Shown: one piece after another, positions 61,834 to 64,000 of the stretch
Layout: each line of letters starts with the position of its first letter
Position numbering within the stretch: position 1 is the first letter of the stretch
Source: Arthrobacter sp. SLBN-112
Lineage (GTDB): Bacteria > Actinomycetota > Actinomycetes > Actinomycetales > Micrococcaceae
DNA length: 64,000 nucleotides
Reading direction: 5' to 3'
Assembly (NCBI RefSeq): GCF_030944625.1
Contig: NZ_JAUSXY010000001.1
Coordinates: 1,364,001 to 1,428,000, forward strand
Position numbers and translations under genes: made by a program
Notes under the pieces: generated by a model
The model's database searches: none
The model's input: only the letters and a program-made list of their open reading frames with translations
What the model was told of the DNA's origin: nothing

Positions 61834-63069
61834 CTACTGGGCCAGCAGCCCGCCGCTGGCCCAGAGCCGAACCGCCAACTGTTCACCGGTGTCGAACTCC
61901 AGCAGGGCGACCCGGCACAGTTCCTCCACGTAGCGTGTCCAGGCCGCCGCCAGTTCTTGCGCCGTAGCTTCGTCGGTGAGCTGGAAGTTGGCATATCCGA
62001 GCCCCTGCAGTACAAAGCTCACCGCGTTCCTGGACACCGGCTCTCCCGCGGAGACGCAATCATCCCGGACCTGGCGCGACAACTCTGTACGGTTGGCCGG
62101 ATGCTCCCGCAGCCGCGCCGCCATGGCCTGGAAGATCTGCCGGAACTGCGCTGCTGAGAGCGCCGGGATGTCCGTGACCCGGGCAACCTGCTCTTCAACT
62201 CCCGGCTGGGTTTCGACCGGAGCCGGGAGATCCTCGCTGGAAAACCGCTTGGCATCCCATACCCAGCCGCCCTGCACCGCCGAGTACTCCACGTCCTTGC
62301 CGATCTGCGAGACCCACGTTCCGAACTTCCCGTAGCCGCCCCAGTCCGTCTTGAGCGACGGGTCCGCAGCGAGGGCCCGGTGCGCCACCATCGCTCCCAC
62401 CACAGGCCCCGGTGCGGTGCGGATAAACTCCAGCACTTCGCGGACCCCCGGCGGTACCGCCTTGGTTTTCGCCTTGGCAGGGGCGGGAAACTGGCGCTGG
62501 TTCACGGATGCCAGGGCGCGGACTGGCTCGGCCGTGGAGCCGGTCAAGATGGAAACGAAGTCGTGGGACTCCACCACATGGTCCGCCATCTCCCGGTAGG
62601 CGAAGGCCACAGCCCCGGCGGCGATGACGGTGGTCATCCGGTCCGCGGCCCGGAACCGCTGAATCAGCGAAGTGAAGTCCGCGTCCGCTGAGGCGATAAA
62701 GAACTCTTCGATGCCCACGCTTCCGGACAGGGCATCCATGGCATCCAGCACCAGGTTGATGTCCGTGCTGCTCTTTCCACGCTGCGTCAGCGACGGGCAG
62801 TCGATCACCCGGAACCCGGCACGCGTCCAGTACGGGCGGTATTTCGAATACACCATCGGGTTCAGGTAGCAGTTGCGGATCAGGAAGCGCCGGGTCCCGT
62901 CACCGGAACCTCCGGCGGACAGGGCATCCGCCCAGTGCTTGGGATCCTCTGCGAAGCGCTTGGCCGCCAGCGGGTCGATGGCCTGCAGGCCGGTGAAAAC
63001 GTTGTCGAAGTCCACGAACATGGCCGAGCGGATGCCCGGTCGCCGCGTGGGTGGAAGCGCCTCATTCAT
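61834..63069 (-). CDS. NYN-domain putative ribonuclease with LOTUS-like modules
   Basis: A 411-residue protein. A NYN (PIN-like) domain spans about 14-175, with acidic metal residues in MFVDFDNVF (D20, D22), SSTDINLVLDAM (D103, D109) and IASADADFTSLI (D129, D131). Two helical segments follow. Residues about 208-275 (VREVLEFIRTAPGPVVGAMV) resemble OST-HTH/LOTUS, and a second, similar segment is near 325-380 (RQIFQAMAARLREHPANRTE). NYN proteins of this type are probable RNases. The ATG at 63069 starts the conserved part. Confidence 0.82.
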   Translation of the reverse strand: MNEALPPTRRPGIRSAMFVDFDNVFTGLQAIDPLAAKRFAEDPKHWADALSAGGSGDGTRRFLIRNCYLNPMVYSKYRPYWTRAGFRVIDCPSLTQRGKSSTDINLVLDAMDALSGSVGIEEFFIASADADFTSLIQRFRAADRMTTVIAAGAVAFAYREMADHVVESHDFVSILTGSTAEPVRALASVNQRQFPAPAKAKTKAVPPGVREVLEFIRTAPGPVVGAMVAHRALAADPSLKTDWGGYGKFGTWVSQIGKDVEYSAVQGGWVWDAKRFSSEDLPAPVETQPGVEEQVARVTDIPALSAAQFRQIFQAMAARLREHPANRTELSRQVRDDCVSAGEPVSRNAVSFVLQGLGYANFQLTDEATAQELAAAWTRYVEELCRVALLEFDTGEQLAVRLWASGGLLAQ

Positions 63070-63201
63070 AGGCCCAGTGTGCCAGCAACGTCCGGCTGCA
63101 ACTACCGTTTTCCGTACACAACGACACGGACGACGCCGGGTGCGTACCCGCCGTCGTCCGCTCCGTCCAAGCCGCCCAACAAAGCCGCCCCGCAAACTAC
63201 C

Positions 63202-64000
63202 TCAGTGCCACAACCCCAGCGCGAACTCGGCAATCACCGTGGACAGTAGGAACGACGCCGTGATGGCCACCAGCCCCACCGGGATGATTTTCCAGCCGAT
63301 GTTCTTCAGCAGCGGGATGTCCTTGCCCAAGGAGAGGCCCGCCAGGGTCAGCATCACCGTGGCGATGGACAGGAAGTCCACGGTCTTGACGGCCGCGTTC
63401 AGCGCCTCGGCCCCGAAGAACCACGGGCTGGAGATGTATGCGCCGATGGTCGTGATGAACACGATGGCCGAGATCTTCCGGGTGATCTTCGCCAGCGCGA
63501 TGCCGACCAGGACAAGCGCCAGCAGGACCACGTACCCCAGCACGATGGTCAGGCTGAACCCCTTCGCTGCGATCGACGCCGTGCCAATACCCAGCACCGT
63601 CAGCACAGACAGCGAGAGCCACAGCGGCAGCTTGATCGCCGCGGAGGACTCGGCCACCCGCTCACGGAACCGCCGGTTCTCCTCCGCCTGTGCGGCCTCG
63701 CGCTCAACGTCGGCAGCGGAAGCAGCCGGAGCAGCAGGAGCGGCAGCGCCAGAACCAGCAGCAACCACCTCACGGCTCTCCTGCTTCCGCGTCAGCACCC
63801 GGTAGAACTTGTCCGCCAACGGCAGCGCCACATAGATGCCCACATACACACCCAGCACCGTGGTGATCAGGTTGGACACGGCGGCCATCCCCAGGATCGC
63901 GTCCTGGTCGCCCGGGTACGCGGCGGTGATGCTCGCAACGGACGCGGCCATCATGGAACCGGACCCCACGCCGGAACCCATGGCCAGCGCCAGCGGGTCG
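63202..64000 (-). CDS. DUF3100-family membrane protein (partial, 5' end outside window)
   Basis: The last 266 or so residues of a membrane protein, open through the right edge (upstream residues read DPLALAMGSGVG). Visible features are hydrophobic spans (LGMAAVSNLITTVLGVYVGI), a cytoplasmic Ala/Glu-rich loop (EREAAQAEENRRFRERVAES), and a second set of spans ending STVIAEFALGLWH. The pattern fits DUF3100, a putative transporter family of unknown substrate. The first ATG seen inside the window is internal. Confidence 0.75.
   Translation of the reverse strand, partial: DPLALAMGSGVGSGSMMAASVASITAAYPGDQDAILGMAAVSNLITTVLGVYVGIYVALPLADKFYRVLTRKQESREVVAAGSGAAAPAAPAASAADVEREAAQAEENRRFRERVAESSAAIKLPLWLSLSVLTVLGIGTASIAAKGFSLTIVLGYVVLLALVLVGIALAKITRKISAIVFITTIGAYISSPWFFGAEALNAAVKTVDFLSIATVMLTLAGLSLGKDIPLLKNIGWKIIPVGLVAITASFLLSTVIAEFALGLWH

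Noticed and set aside
61257..61967. Reading 61257-61967 as an intact 236-residue protein
   Set aside because: Only residues up to about 185 match MetH, with an internal deletion. The rest is antisense sequence of the NYN gene.

Overview
This is a high-GC actinobacterial chromosome segment. Codon use, the DasR-type GlcNAc regulon, ANTAR and PucR-type regulators and the gene families present fit a soil Micrococcaceae such as Arthrobacter or Pseudarthrobacter; this is an inference from content, not a database match. I recognised no rRNA, tRNA, CRISPR array or complete insertion sequence.

Layout. 1-4.9 kb: a partial membrane protein, a DctA dicarboxylate symporter and small redox/hydrolase genes. 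4.95-10.7 kb: an amino-sugar regulon. The minus-strand operon ptsC-nagB-cutC-nagA is divergent from separate EIIB and EIIA genes, with a DasR-like GntR regulator next door and a dre-like operator between the divergent units. 10.8-16.2 kb: a lipoprotein, a second DctA, a MatC-like carrier and a PLP-dependent dehydratase. Both dctA upstream regions carry TTCC...GGAA palindromes of the same kind. 16.2-20.6 kb: a lipoprotein, an F420-reductase-like oxidoreductase, a frameshifted PAS-ANTAR regulator, YitT, a HisC-like aminotransferase and an Lrp/AsnC regulator. 20.7-24.8 kb: an RpiR regulator divergent from an MFS-GAF-amidohydrolase operon. 24.9-37 kb: an SRPBCC protein, a PcRGLX-family rhamnogalacturonan lyase behind a LacI-type operator, a DUF4862 protein, an ABC/FtsX export pair beside a two-component system, and an AMP-forming acyl-CoA synthetase. 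37-41 kb: small stress and housekeeping genes and katG.

41.4-52.7 kb is a catabolic island. A PucR/CdaR-type regulator with a GAF domain is divergent from eight same-strand genes, several overlapping by ATGA: aldehyde dehydrogenase, MFS, FAD hydroxylase resembling 2,6-dihydroxypyridine hydroxylase, cupin, ACMSD-like amidohydrolase, old-yellow-enzyme reductase, VOC protein and MHS transporter. It reads as one uptake and degradation pathway for a hydroxylated aromatic or N-heterocyclic acid. A decayed SDR gene lies at its edge.

53.6-57.4 kb encodes a heterodimeric ABC exporter with one degenerate ATP site. 57.4-61.8 kb looks foreign: it is visibly more AT-rich and is bounded by an ABC-transporter remnant and a truncated, internally deleted metH. 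It carries an OLD-family ATPase/TOPRIM protein divergent from a 339-residue protein with a HEPN-type R-x5-H motif. This pair is my best candidate for an undescribed defence-like system. The window ends with a NYN-domain putative nuclease and a partial DUF3100 membrane protein.
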